The notes under the pieces: model-generated
Databases searched by the model: none
What the model saw: the letters and a program-made list of their open reading frames with translations, nothing else
Told to the model about the DNA's origin: nothing
NCBI GenBank assembly: GCA_016714015.1
Contig: JADJNZ010000005.1
Span: 248,001-312,000, forward strand
Direction of reading: 5' to 3'
Source: Gemmatimonadota bacterium
GTDB taxonomy: Bacteria; Gemmatimonadota; Gemmatimonadetes; Gemmatimonadales; Gemmatimonadaceae
DNA length: 64,000 nucleotides
Position numbers and translations under genes: made by a program
Shown here: piece after piece, positions 48,374 through 56,884 of the stretch
Position numbering within the stretch: position 1 is the first letter of the stretch
Layout: every line of letters begins with the position of its first letter

Positions 48374-50716
48374 TCAGTACCGGAAGAGCCGGTTCACCTT
48401 GATGATGAAGGCGCGGTTCTTGAGCCCGCGCACCGTCGTCGGCGTGACGAAGCGGTCGGCGGTCATGTCGCGCTCGTCGGTGTAGACGAGGAAGATCTCG
48501 CTCCCGGGCGCGTACTCCCATCGGAAGCGGAGGTTGGTGCTGAACGCGCGGTCGGCGGAACTGTACTGCAACAGCGCGCTCGCGAACATCAGCGGCGTGA
48601 AGCCGTAGTCGATGCGCGCCCGAGCCAGCCTCGTGGTGAACGCCGCGGTGGGCCGTTCGATACGGACGACAGCGAACGTCGGTTCGACCGCAAGCTGCTT
48701 CAGGATCGCGATGCGCGCCGACGAGAAGGAGTTGCTCGGGCCGATGGTGATGCTGCTGATGGTACCATCGTAGTACTGCCCGCCCTGGAGGCGGACGGTG
48801 CCGGCCGCGCGCCGCTGCGCACCGAACTCGTACGAGACCGCGATGTCGCTGAAGTCGTAGCCGCCGGGGAGGATGGCCACGGTGGAACCGGTCGGCGTGA
48901 AGGGCTGCCGGAGGAACTCGTAGTCGCGCGTGACGTCGATCGCGAACTTGTCGGAACTCTGGAACTCGGTGTCGAAGTGGCCGAGCCAGATGCGGGTCTC
49001 GACCGTGCCGGCGCCGTTCTCGATGTACTCGCCCGAGGTGGTCCAGGTGAACTTGCGCACGCCCTTGAACCGCGCCGTGGGGCGCGGGCTGAAGCGGAGC
49101 TGGCCGTAGGAGCGCCGGATGTCGGCGCGGCGGCGGAACCCGATCTGGGGGTCGAAGTCGGCGCCGACGGCGAGGTGCTCGGCGACGGCGCCGTATCGGT
49201 CCGCGCTGTAGTCGAGGCGTGCCTGGTAGCTCGCGTCATCGGTGCCCGTGCCCGGTGCGGCGCCGGTCAGCTTCGTCCGCGCCCAATAGGCGTTGGCGGT
49301 GAGCGTCTGCGAGATCAGGAACGCGCCGTCGACGCCGAAGGCCGCGCTCGACCCGATGCCCGACGTCGCGACGGAGCGGTTGGTCGCCATCACGCCGACG
49401 GAGCTGCGCCGCAGGATGTCGCGCTTGAGGCGCAGGACCGTGAAGTTCGTCGGTGGAGTGGTGGCCCTCGTGTTCTCCGCGGTACCGATCTGCACGAGCC
49501 CGACGGCGTAGGGGCCGAGCTTCCCGGTGAGGCGGCCGCCCACGTCGATGGGGATCACGCCGCCGTTGTTGAGGCCGATGCGCCGCGTGTAGAACATCGT
49601 GGGCACGTCGGAGGAGGCGGTGCTCCCCGTCGCCCCCGTTCCACCGCGCGCGAAGTCGAAGATCCCGCGCCCCTCGAGGAAGAACTCGCGCTTCTCCGGG
49701 AAGAAGAGGCTGAAGCGCGTGAGGTTCACCTGCTGTTCGTCGATCTCGACCTGGGCGAAGTCGGTGTTGACGGTGAGGTCGGCGGTGAGGTTGGGGGTGA
49801 GGCCGTACTTGAGGTCACCGCCGACGGCGGTGCTGAGGACGTCGTTCTCCGCCGGCGTGCGCACGCGGTCGGTGGCGACGCGCGCGAGGGCGTACGGCTT
49901 GAGCTCGAGGTTCTTCCCGGCCTCGGGCAGGTCGAGCCCGACGAGCGTGCCGCCCGCCGAGACGCGGTTGAGGGCTTGGGGTCCCGCGAGGATCTGCGGC
50001 ACCCGCGTGAGGTACGTCCATTCGTTCTTGTGCCGGATGGAGCGACGGATCTGGATCCCCCACTGCTGGTCGCGCCCGGCCCGGAAGCGCAGCGACTTGA
50101 GCGGGATCGCCATCTCCACGATCCAACCGCCCTCGAAGCGTCCCGTCCGCGAGGTCCAGACCGGATTCCAGTCCGTGTTGGACCCGCCTTCGTCGATGAT
50201 CGAGTAGTCGGCACGCGCACCGAGCGGGTTGGTGTAGAACGCGAAGCCGCTGCGCCGGTCGTGGAAGGTGTCGAAGAGCACGCCGAAGTGCTCGTTGTTG
50301 CGCAGGCCGCCCGTGTCGCGGCGAAGCTCGTTCACCACCCATTGCTCGGGGGGCGCCGCATCCCAGCAGCGGCAGGTCACGTACATGTGCTCCGTGTCGT
50401 ACATGACCCAGATGTCGCTACGTTCGCTCGCCGGCGCGCCGTACGCGGGGACGACCTGGATGAGGCCGTCGAAGGGGAGCTCGCTGGTGTAGACGGCCTC
50501 GTCGAGGACGCCATCGAGCGTGAGCGGAGCGGGGAGCTTGATGGCACGGACGGTGGCGCGCCCGGCGGTGTCGCGAGCGATCACCGCCGGTGCGACTGGC
50601 GCCGGCGGGTCGTCGCCCCGCGCAGCGGGGGTCTGCGCCCGCGTGATGGCGGGGAAGGCGATGAGGACGAGCAGGCGGAGCGCGCGGGCGCGCGCGCGCG
50701 AGTGGTGCGAGGACAT
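48374..50716 (-). CDS. DUF5916 outer-membrane protein with CBM9-like domain
   Basis: A 780-residue exported protein. The signal peptide ends near AITRAQTPA (residue 28). An N-terminal CBM9-like beta-sandwich lies at about 60-230 (LDGVLDEAVYTS, WVMYDTEHMYVTCRCWD, WIVEMAIPLKSLRF). The C-terminal DUF5916 region is a long beta-barrel-like segment rich in alternating aromatic strands and ends in Phe-Arg-Tyr. No catalytic residues. Related proteins are found beside TonB systems, so it may bind or import polymer fragments. Confidence 0.9.
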   Translation of the reverse strand: MSSHHSRARARALRLLVLIAFPAITRAQTPAARGDDPPAPVAPAVIARDTAGRATVRAIKLPAPLTLDGVLDEAVYTSELPFDGLIQVVPAYGAPASERSDIWVMYDTEHMYVTCRCWDAAPPEQWVVNELRRDTGGLRNNEHFGVLFDTFHDRRSGFAFYTNPLGARADYSIIDEGGSNTDWNPVWTSRTGRFEGGWIVEMAIPLKSLRFRAGRDQQWGIQIRRSIRHKNEWTYLTRVPQILAGPQALNRVSAGGTLVGLDLPEAGKNLELKPYALARVATDRVRTPAENDVLSTAVGGDLKYGLTPNLTADLTVNTDFAQVEIDEQQVNLTRFSLFFPEKREFFLEGRGIFDFARGGTGATGSTASSDVPTMFYTRRIGLNNGGVIPIDVGGRLTGKLGPYAVGLVQIGTAENTRATTPPTNFTVLRLKRDILRRSSVGVMATNRSVATSGIGSSAAFGVDGAFLISQTLTANAYWARTKLTGAAPGTGTDDASYQARLDYSADRYGAVAEHLAVGADFDPQIGFRRRADIRRSYGQLRFSPRPTARFKGVRKFTWTTSGEYIENGAGTVETRIWLGHFDTEFQSSDKFAIDVTRDYEFLRQPFTPTGSTVAILPGGYDFSDIAVSYEFGAQRRAAGTVRLQGGQYYDGTISSITIGPSNSFSSARIAILKQLAVEPTFAVVRIERPTAAFTTRLARARIDYGFTPLMFASALLQYSSADRAFSTNLRFRWEYAPGSEIFLVYTDERDMTADRFVTPTTVRGLKNRAFIIKVNRLFRY

Positions 50717-50855
50717 CGAGCTCCGGGGGCGGGCGGACGGGGTGGGATGCGGGAATATCGCGCCGGCGGGCCGTGCGGGCGATGCTGACGCTCTGGCGGC
50801 ACCCTGTTCGCGAGGACAACTTGGCACGTCTTCCATCCAACCACTCGAGGGACCG

Positions 50856-51752
50856 ATGCGCACCTTCCTGATCACCGCCGGCGTGATCGCCGCGGCCGGC
50901 GTCGGCTTTGCCGCCGGCCGGGTCCAGCCCGCCGCCGCGAGCGAGCACGCCGACCACGACATGTCGGCGATGGCACCCATGGAGGGCTTCCAGCAGCAGC
51001 CCAACATCCCCGCCGGCGCCACCACGGCCGCCGCACGGCTCCAGTCCTCGCCGCGCCACGCCGAGTGGGTCGCCATCAAGGTGAACGCGACCGACAGCGT
51101 GATGGCGTGGGTCGTCTACCCGGAACGCTCGACCAAGGCACCGGTCGTGGTCGCGATCCACGAGAACACCGGCATCAACACCTGGACGCGCAACGTCGCC
51201 GACCAGCTCGCGGCCGACGGCTTCATCGGCATCGCGCCCGATCTCACGACGATGTTCCGCACCGGGGACCTCACCGCAGACCCGACGCAGGACGCGGGGC
51301 GCGCCGCGATCGGCAAGGTCACGCCCGAGATGGCGAACGCGATCATCGACGCCGTGGCGCGATATGGCATGGGCTTGCCTGCCGCGCTCCCGAAGTACGG
51401 GATCGTCGGCTTCTGCTGGGGCGGCGCCCGCTCCTTCCTGCACGCCACGCACGCGCCCGGTCTTGCGGCCTCGGTCGTGTACTACGGCTCGCCGCCGACG
51501 CCGGAACAGATGGCGAACATCAAGGCGCCGGTGCTCGGCCTCTACGGTGGCAGCGACGCGCGCATCAACGCGACCATCCCCGCCACCGACTCGACGATGA
51601 AGCGGCTCGGCAAGTCGTACGAGTACCAGATCTTCGACGGCGCCGGACACGGCTTCCTGCGCGGGCAGGAGGGCTCGGAGGCGAATCTCGCGGCGGCGAC
51701 GGCGGCCTGGCCGCGGACCATCGCCTTCTTCCGGGCGAAGCTGGGGAACTGA
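50856..51752 (+). CDS. Exported dienelactone-hydrolase-family protein
   Basis: A 298-residue exported alpha/beta hydrolase. The signal peptide has an AAGVGFAAGRVQPAAA hydrophobic core, then a His/Met-rich linker (HADHDMSAMAPMEG). Active site: the nucleophile Cys in GFCWGG, Asp in YGGSDARI, and His in GAGHGFLR. In bacterial dienelactone hydrolases Cys is the normal nucleophile. The gap to the DUF5916 gene is 139 bp and divergent. Confidence 0.88.
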   Translation: MRTFLITAGVIAAAGVGFAAGRVQPAAASEHADHDMSAMAPMEGFQQQPNIPAGATTAAARLQSSPRHAEWVAIKVNATDSVMAWVVYPERSTKAPVVVAIHENTGINTWTRNVADQLAADGFIGIAPDLTTMFRTGDLTADPTQDAGRAAIGKVTPEMANAIIDAVARYGMGLPAALPKYGIVGFCWGGARSFLHATHAPGLAASVVYYGSPPTPEQMANIKAPVLGLYGGSDARINATIPATDSTMKRLGKSYEYQIFDGAGHGFLRGQEGSEANLAAATAAWPRTIAFFRAKLGN

Positions 51753-51762
51753 GCGCGGGGAT

Positions 51763-51799
51763 CCGATGATGGGGATCGCGACGCGACCCCCATCATCGG
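51763..51799 (+). terminator. Hairpin after the dienelactone-hydrolase gene
   Basis: A 12-bp stem, CCGATGATGGGG at 51763-51774 pairing with 51788-51799, loop of 13 bases, ten bases after the stop. No T-run follows, so confidence is moderate. Confidence 0.4.
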
Positions 51800-51840
51800 C
51801 GCATGTCCCGTTGCGTTCCCCGCCGAGCCGAGCGTACCGT

Positions 51841-52407
51841 ATGGCCATGCCTGTGCACGTCCCCGATCCCGACTGGACGGTCGAGCGCGCGCTCGCGCTG
51901 CCGGACGACGGCAATCGCCACGAGGTGCTCGACGGCGAGTTGTTCGTGACGCCCTCGCCGAGCTGGGGGCATCAGGCGGTCCTCGACGCGCTGTACGCGC
52001 GAGTGCGCGAGCATGTGCGGGCGCACCGGCTGGGCTGGACGCGATGGTCCCCTGCCGACATCGTCCTCTCGCCGCGACGATTGCTGCAGCCCGACCTCTT
52101 CGTCGTGCCGTGGCGCGATGGCGGTCCGCCACGCGCGTGGTCGGAGGTCACGTCGCTGCTCCTCGCGGTCGAGGTCCTCTCCCCCTCCACCGCGCGCGCG
52201 GACCGGCACCGCAAGCGCCTGATCTACCAGAGCGAGGGAGTGCCGGAGTACTGGATCGTCGACAGCGACGCGCGCCTGGTCGAGCGCTGGCGACCCGGTG
52301 ATGAGCGCCCGGAGATCCTGCACGATGCGCTCGTCTGGCTGCCCGCCCCGGGCATCGCGCCGCTGTCCATCGACCTGCCCGCGCTCTTCGACGACGCGGC
52401 GCGCTGA
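51841..52407 (+). CDS. Uma2-family (DUF820) PD-(D/E)XK nuclease-like protein
   Basis: A 188-residue protein with the Uma2 pattern: TVERALALPDDGNRHEVLDGELFVTPSPSWGHQ, PDLFVVPW, LLLAVEVLSPSTARADRHRKRLIYQSEGVPEYWIVD. The catalytic core is Asp, Glu-Val-Leu and Lys. Family members are very common in genomes, often on mobile or accessory regions, and their role is unclear. ATG 51841 is chosen; 51847 is also possible. Confidence 0.88.
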   Translation: MAMPVHVPDPDWTVERALALPDDGNRHEVLDGELFVTPSPSWGHQAVLDALYARVREHVRAHRLGWTRWSPADIVLSPRRLLQPDLFVVPWRDGGPPRAWSEVTSLLLAVEVLSPSTARADRHRKRLIYQSEGVPEYWIVDSDARLVERWRPGDERPEILHDALVWLPAPGIAPLSIDLPALFDDAAR

Positions 52408-52429
52408 CCTGCCGCGCCGTCGACGCGCC

Positions 52430-53551
52430 TCAAGGCCGCCCGGGGGCGGCCGAGGGCTTCAGTCGCGGATCCAGCACGCCGGCGATCCCGTGCGCGAACT
52501 CCGCGGGCCGCGCCTCGCTGAAGTTCATCAGCACGATCACGGTGAGCCCGTCGCCCACGTATCGCGCGATGTACGACTTGAAGCCCTGCCACGAGCCGCC
52601 GTGCTCGATGATCCGGTGGCCGTTCACGCTGCCGAGCGCCCATCCGAACCCGTAGGGATGCGTCGATCCGTCGTTCAGGCGGATGGGGGTCCATGACTGC
52701 GCGAGCGCCGACGCCGGGAGCACGCGGTCGCCGTAGAGCGCCGCATCCCACTTCGCGAGGTCGAGCACCGTGAGGTAGAGGCTCCCGTCCGCCGTGGTGT
52801 TGAACTTCCGCGAGACCCACGTCTGGTTGACGATCCGACCGCTGTCGGCCTCGTATCCCGCCGCCCGGTTGGGGACGATGCTCGGCTCGTCGATGATCAT
52901 CGCGGTGGTCATGCCGAGCGGACCGAAGATCCGCTCCTCCAGGAGGTCGCCGTAGAATCGACCGGTGACCTGCTGGATGATGTAGCCGAGCAGGAGGTAG
53001 CCCGGATTGCTGTAACTCCACTTGCTGCCGGGTGCGAAATCGAGCGGCTGGTCGCCGATCAAGCGCACGATGGTGCTGTCGGCGTACTCGAGGTGGAGGT
53101 CGACGGTCTCGTAGAACCGCTCCGAGATGCCCGCGGTGTGCGAGAGCAAGTGCCGGATCGTGACGTCGCGCCACGCGATCGGACCGCGCGGATAGAACTT
53201 CGAGAGGCGGTCGTCAAGGCTCAGCCTGCCCTCGCCGACGAGCTGCATCACGAGCGCCGAGGTGAACTGCTTGCCGACGGAACCGGACTGGAAGACCGTC
53301 GATGCGGTGACGGGGACCTGATGCTCGAGTGAGGCGACGCCGTAGCCCTGCGCGCGCACGAGCGTACCGTTGCGCACCACCGCGAGGGCGAGCCCCGGGA
53401 CGCGCTGCCGCACCATCTCGGCGCGGACGAAGGAATCGACGGCCGCCCAGGTGGCGGGCGGATCGGACGGCGCGGCGGCCTGCGCGACGGCGGCCGCCGG
53501 GAGGAGCGATGCCGCGAACATCGCGGCCGTGAAACAGGAACGCGTTGGCAT
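52430..53551 (-). CDS. Exported beta-lactamase-fold serine hydrolase (class C / D-peptidase type)
   Basis: A 373-residue exported enzyme with signal peptide (SLLPAAAVAQA). Active-site motifs are SVGK (Ser91-Lys94), the Tyr of WSYSNPGY (Tyr180), and HGG near residue 340. The family includes class C beta-lactamases, D-alanyl-D-alanine carboxypeptidases, D-aminopeptidases and esterases. It is downstream of two D-aminoacylase-like genes on the same strand (18 bases apart), which favours D-amino-acid-containing peptides as substrate (inference). Confidence 0.85.
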   Translation of the reverse strand: MPTRSCFTAAMFAASLLPAAAVAQAAAPSDPPATWAAVDSFVRAEMVRQRVPGLALAVVRNGTLVRAQGYGVASLEHQVPVTASTVFQSGSVGKQFTSALVMQLVGEGRLSLDDRLSKFYPRGPIAWRDVTIRHLLSHTAGISERFYETVDLHLEYADSTIVRLIGDQPLDFAPGSKWSYSNPGYLLLGYIIQQVTGRFYGDLLEERIFGPLGMTTAMIIDEPSIVPNRAAGYEADSGRIVNQTWVSRKFNTTADGSLYLTVLDLAKWDAALYGDRVLPASALAQSWTPIRLNDGSTHPYGFGWALGSVNGHRIIEHGGSWQGFKSYIARYVGDGLTVIVLMNFSEARPAEFAHGIAGVLDPRLKPSAAPGRP

Positions 53552-53569
53552 GAGTGACCTCAGGTGGCC

Positions 53570-55081
53570 CTACTGTTCCTGCCGCCGGAGCCCGCGCCCC
53601 GACCGGCTGCGCACCGTCTTTCCGTCCGCCCACACCGTCGCGCCGTTCACCCACACGCGCACGATCCCGGTGCTCACCGCATGCGGCGCCTTCGGCGTGG
53701 CATTGTCGATGACCGTCGCCGGGTCGAACAGCACGAGGTCCGCGTAGTTCCCTGGCGCGATCGTCCCGCGCCGCGTGAGCCCCACATGCGCCGCCGAGAG
53801 CGACGTCATCTGGCGGATGGCCTGCTCGAGCGGCATCACCCGCTGCTCGCGCACGTAGCGGCCGAGCACACGTGGGAAGGAGCCGAAGCCGCGCGGATGC
53901 GCACCGTCGAGCGTACCGTCGGAGCAGAAGTTCGTGTGCTCCCACTGCATGAGCCGCACGATGTCGGGCTCGTCCATCGAGGTCGCGACGACGCTCTCGC
54001 CGCCGCTGCCGGGATGCGCGTCCTCGTAGGCGATCGACTCGCGGATGAGACCCATCAGCGTGCTCGCCGGGTCCTCCTTCCGTCGCACGGCAAGCTCGGC
54101 GACGGTGCGTCCCTGATAGCTCGTGTCGGCCGCGAAGCGTCCGATGAGCAGCCCCTCCGGCTTCGCGATCTCCCGCAACACCTTCTGCGCCTCGGCACGG
54201 TCGGAGAAGTCACGCTCCGGGAAGAGCACCGTGAGCGTCGAGTGCCAGTACGGGTAGGGATAGATGTCGGCCGTGACATCGACCCCGGCCGCGCGTGCCG
54301 CCTCGAGCAGCGTGATGAGCGAATCGGCGCGCCCCCAGAGCGGGACCATCGCGAGCTTCACATGGCTGATCTGCACCGGCAGCTTCGCCTCGCGCCCGAT
54401 CGCGATGACCTCGTCGATCGCGTCCCAGAACCAGCGGTCCTCGCTGCGGATGTGGCTGATGTAGCGGCTCCGTGCCGCCGCCGCGACCTTGGCGAGTGCC
54501 AGCACCTCGGCGCGATCCGAATAGATGCCCGGATCGTACTCGAGGCCGGTCGAGAGTCCGAGCGCGCCCGCGTCGAGTTCCTGCTGCAGCAGCTTCGCCA
54601 TCGAGTCCACTTCGGCTGCCGTCGCCTTGCGCTTGAAGTCCTCGCCCATCACGAGGGAGCGCAGGTCGCCGTGCCCGGCGTAGTAGGCGACGTTGATCGA
54701 CGGCTGCACCTCCGCGAGCGTGTCGAACGCGTCCTTCAATGGATAGGGTTGCCCGCCGTCGTTCCCGCCGACGATCGTCGTGATCCCCTGGCTCACCGCG
54801 CCGAGGGCTTCGGGCATGTCGAGCAGGTCACCGGTGTGGTGGGAGTGCGTGTCGATGAAGCCCGGCGCGAGCACGAGGCCGCCGCCGTCGATCACCGAAT
54901 CACCGCGTGCCGGCTGGACGTCGCCGACCGCGACGATGGAGTCGCCGATGAAGCGCACCGCGCCCGTGATGGAGGGCGCACCGGTGCCATCGATGATGCG
55001 GACGTTGGTGATGATCGTGCCCGCGGGCCCCGACGAACAGGCGCAGGCGGCCAGCGCGGCCGCGGCGAGGAGGCGCCTCAC
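53570..55081 (-). CDS. Lipoprotein D-aminoacylase-like amidohydrolase
   Basis: A 503-residue exported lipoprotein (lipobox around ACAC) of the D-aminoacylase/N-acyl-D-glutamate deacylase family. Ligand motifs are complete: GFIDTHSHHTGDLL (HxH), SHIRSED, QISHVKLAM, and the final FCSDGTLDG Asp. The tail ends in NYADLVLFDPATVIDNAT. It starts with GTG at 55081 overlapping the upstream gene's stop (GTGA), so translation is coupled. It would hydrolyse N-acyl-D-amino acids or D-dipeptides. Confidence 0.88.
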   Translation of the reverse strand: MRRLLAAAALAACACSSGPAGTIITNVRIIDGTGAPSITGAVRFIGDSIVAVGDVQPARGDSVIDGGGLVLAPGFIDTHSHHTGDLLDMPEALGAVSQGITTIVGGNDGGQPYPLKDAFDTLAEVQPSINVAYYAGHGDLRSLVMGEDFKRKATAAEVDSMAKLLQQELDAGALGLSTGLEYDPGIYSDRAEVLALAKVAAAARSRYISHIRSEDRWFWDAIDEVIAIGREAKLPVQISHVKLAMVPLWGRADSLITLLEAARAAGVDVTADIYPYPYWHSTLTVLFPERDFSDRAEAQKVLREIAKPEGLLIGRFAADTSYQGRTVAELAVRRKEDPASTLMGLIRESIAYEDAHPGSGGESVVATSMDEPDIVRLMQWEHTNFCSDGTLDGAHPRGFGSFPRVLGRYVREQRVMPLEQAIRQMTSLSAAHVGLTRRGTIAPGNYADLVLFDPATVIDNATPKAPHAVSTGIVRVWVNGATVWADGKTVRSRSGRGLRRQEQ

Positions 55082-56796
55082 GGCCGGTACCCCGGCCCAC
55101 GCACCACGACTCCGGGCTTGGCACCGGTGTGCTGGCCGTTCCGCAGCACCGCCACGCCGTTCACGAACACGTCCCGCACACCGGTCGAGAGCTGGTGCGG
55201 CTGTTCGAAGGTGGCGTTGTCGCGGATGGTGGCGGGGTCGAACACGATGACGTCGGCCTTGAGGCCGGCGCGCAGCACGCCACGGTCATTGAGCGAGAGC
55301 CGGGTCGCCACCGCGGCACTCGCCTTCCGCACCGCGTCCTCGAGGGTGATCACCTGCTGCTCGCGGACGTACCGCGCGAAGATGCGCGGGAAGTTGCCGT
55401 AGGTGCGCGGGTGCACCATCCCGCGCGCGGTCGCCGGATCGGAGGAGCCGGCGTCGGTGCCGAACTTCATCCAGGGCTGGCGCAGCTGCAGCCGCATGTT
55501 GTCCTCGCTCATGAGGAAGAGCAGCTCGCCCAGTCCGAGCGACTCCTCGACATTGAGGTCGATGATCACCTCGGCCCAGTCCTTGCCGAGCGCGGAGGCG
55601 ATGTCGCTCAGTCGCTTGCCTTCGAAGCGCTTGTTGGCCTCCTGCCGGAAGCCGACCACCATGACGTTCGCCGGCGTCGCGATCTCGCAGAGGTTCTCGT
55701 ACCCGGCGTCCACCGCGTGCATCTCGGCCACCATCGTCGCGCGAAGCGCGGGGTTCCGCAGGTTCTCCATCAGGCGGCCGCCCGCGGCGTATTTGGGCGG
55801 GATGCAGCTCGCGAAGGAGTTCCCGCCGGCGGGGTACAGGTACATGTTCGCCTGCACATCCTGTCCGGCCGCGCGCGCCGAATCGATCTTGGCGATCGCG
55901 AGCGGCATCTTGTACCAGTTGCGCGGACCACTTGCCTTCAGGTGGTAGATCTCCACCGGCACGCCACCCTCGCGCCCGATGCGGATCGCCTCGTCCATCG
56001 CCTCGAGGAACTTGTCGCCCTCGGAGCGCATGTGGGTGATGTACACACCGCCGTACGGGGCCATCGCCTTCGCGGCCTCGATGAGCTCCTCGGTGCTCGC
56101 GTAGGTGTTGGGCGGATAGATGAGCGCGCTCGCGAGGCCGAAGGCGCCGTCGGCCATCGCGTTCCGCACGGCGGCGCGCATCGAGTCGAGCTCGGCGGGC
56201 GAGAGCGGACCTTCCTCCTCGCCCTTCGCATAGACGCGGAGGGTGCCGTCGCCGAGGAAGGAGCCGACGTTCTGCGACGTGCCGCGCGCCACCATGTACT
56301 CCAGCCACTTCCCGAAACCGTGCGGCCCCGTGAACTGCGAGAGCATTCGTCGGGACGCGGTGTCCGCCTCGGACCGCAGCAGGTGGTCGTTCATCGGGCC
56401 GAGGGAGGACCCCTCGCCATGGATCGCGGTCGTGATGCCCTGCGTGACCATCGAGATCGCGCGGCCGTCGCCGACCATGTAGTGCTCGATGGAATGCGCC
56501 TGGATGTCGATGAACCCCGGCGCGACCACCTGTCCGGTCGCATCCACGCGAGACGCCGCACGGGCGCCGTGGAAGGCGCCCCGGGGTCCGATCGCCGCGA
56601 TGCGGTCGCCGCGCAGCGCCACGTCGCCGTAGTACCAGGCCGCGCCGGTGCCGTCCACCACGCGGCCGTTCTCGATGATCACATCGTACCCGTCGCCGGC
56701 CGCGGCGGCGGGCGCCGGCGCGACCGCTCCGCGCGGAACGCAGGCCGAGGACAGGACGAACAGCGTGGCGATGGCGGAGCGCAGGCGCGTGAGCAT
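55078..56796 (-). CDS. Exported D-aminoacylase-like amidohydrolase, first metal His replaced
   Basis: A 572-residue lipoprotein-type exported enzyme (lipobox around SSACVP, Cys19). It resembles its downstream neighbour along the whole length: THMRSEGDK, IYHLKASG, FGTDAGSSDPATARG, NDRGVLRAGLKADVIVFDPATIRDNATFEQP. In the usual HxH ligand pair the first His is Gln99 (GFIDIQAHS) and only His101 remains. The rest of the site is intact, so altered metal use or specificity is likely rather than loss of function. First gene of the three-gene run. Confidence 0.85.
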   Translation of the reverse strand: MLTRLRSAIATLFVLSSACVPRGAVAPAPAAAAGDGYDVIIENGRVVDGTGAAWYYGDVALRGDRIAAIGPRGAFHGARAASRVDATGQVVAPGFIDIQAHSIEHYMVGDGRAISMVTQGITTAIHGEGSSLGPMNDHLLRSEADTASRRMLSQFTGPHGFGKWLEYMVARGTSQNVGSFLGDGTLRVYAKGEEEGPLSPAELDSMRAAVRNAMADGAFGLASALIYPPNTYASTEELIEAAKAMAPYGGVYITHMRSEGDKFLEAMDEAIRIGREGGVPVEIYHLKASGPRNWYKMPLAIAKIDSARAAGQDVQANMYLYPAGGNSFASCIPPKYAAGGRLMENLRNPALRATMVAEMHAVDAGYENLCEIATPANVMVVGFRQEANKRFEGKRLSDIASALGKDWAEVIIDLNVEESLGLGELLFLMSEDNMRLQLRQPWMKFGTDAGSSDPATARGMVHPRTYGNFPRIFARYVREQQVITLEDAVRKASAAVATRLSLNDRGVLRAGLKADVIVFDPATIRDNATFEQPHQLSTGVRDVFVNGVAVLRNGQHTGAKPGVVVRGPGYRP

Positions 56797-56884
56797 GGGT
56801 CGGGGGCTGAGTGGTGACGGAGAAGATACCGCCGTAAGTTCGGTCCGCACGTGGCACCCCCGACCCGACCACACGGAGCAGTCG

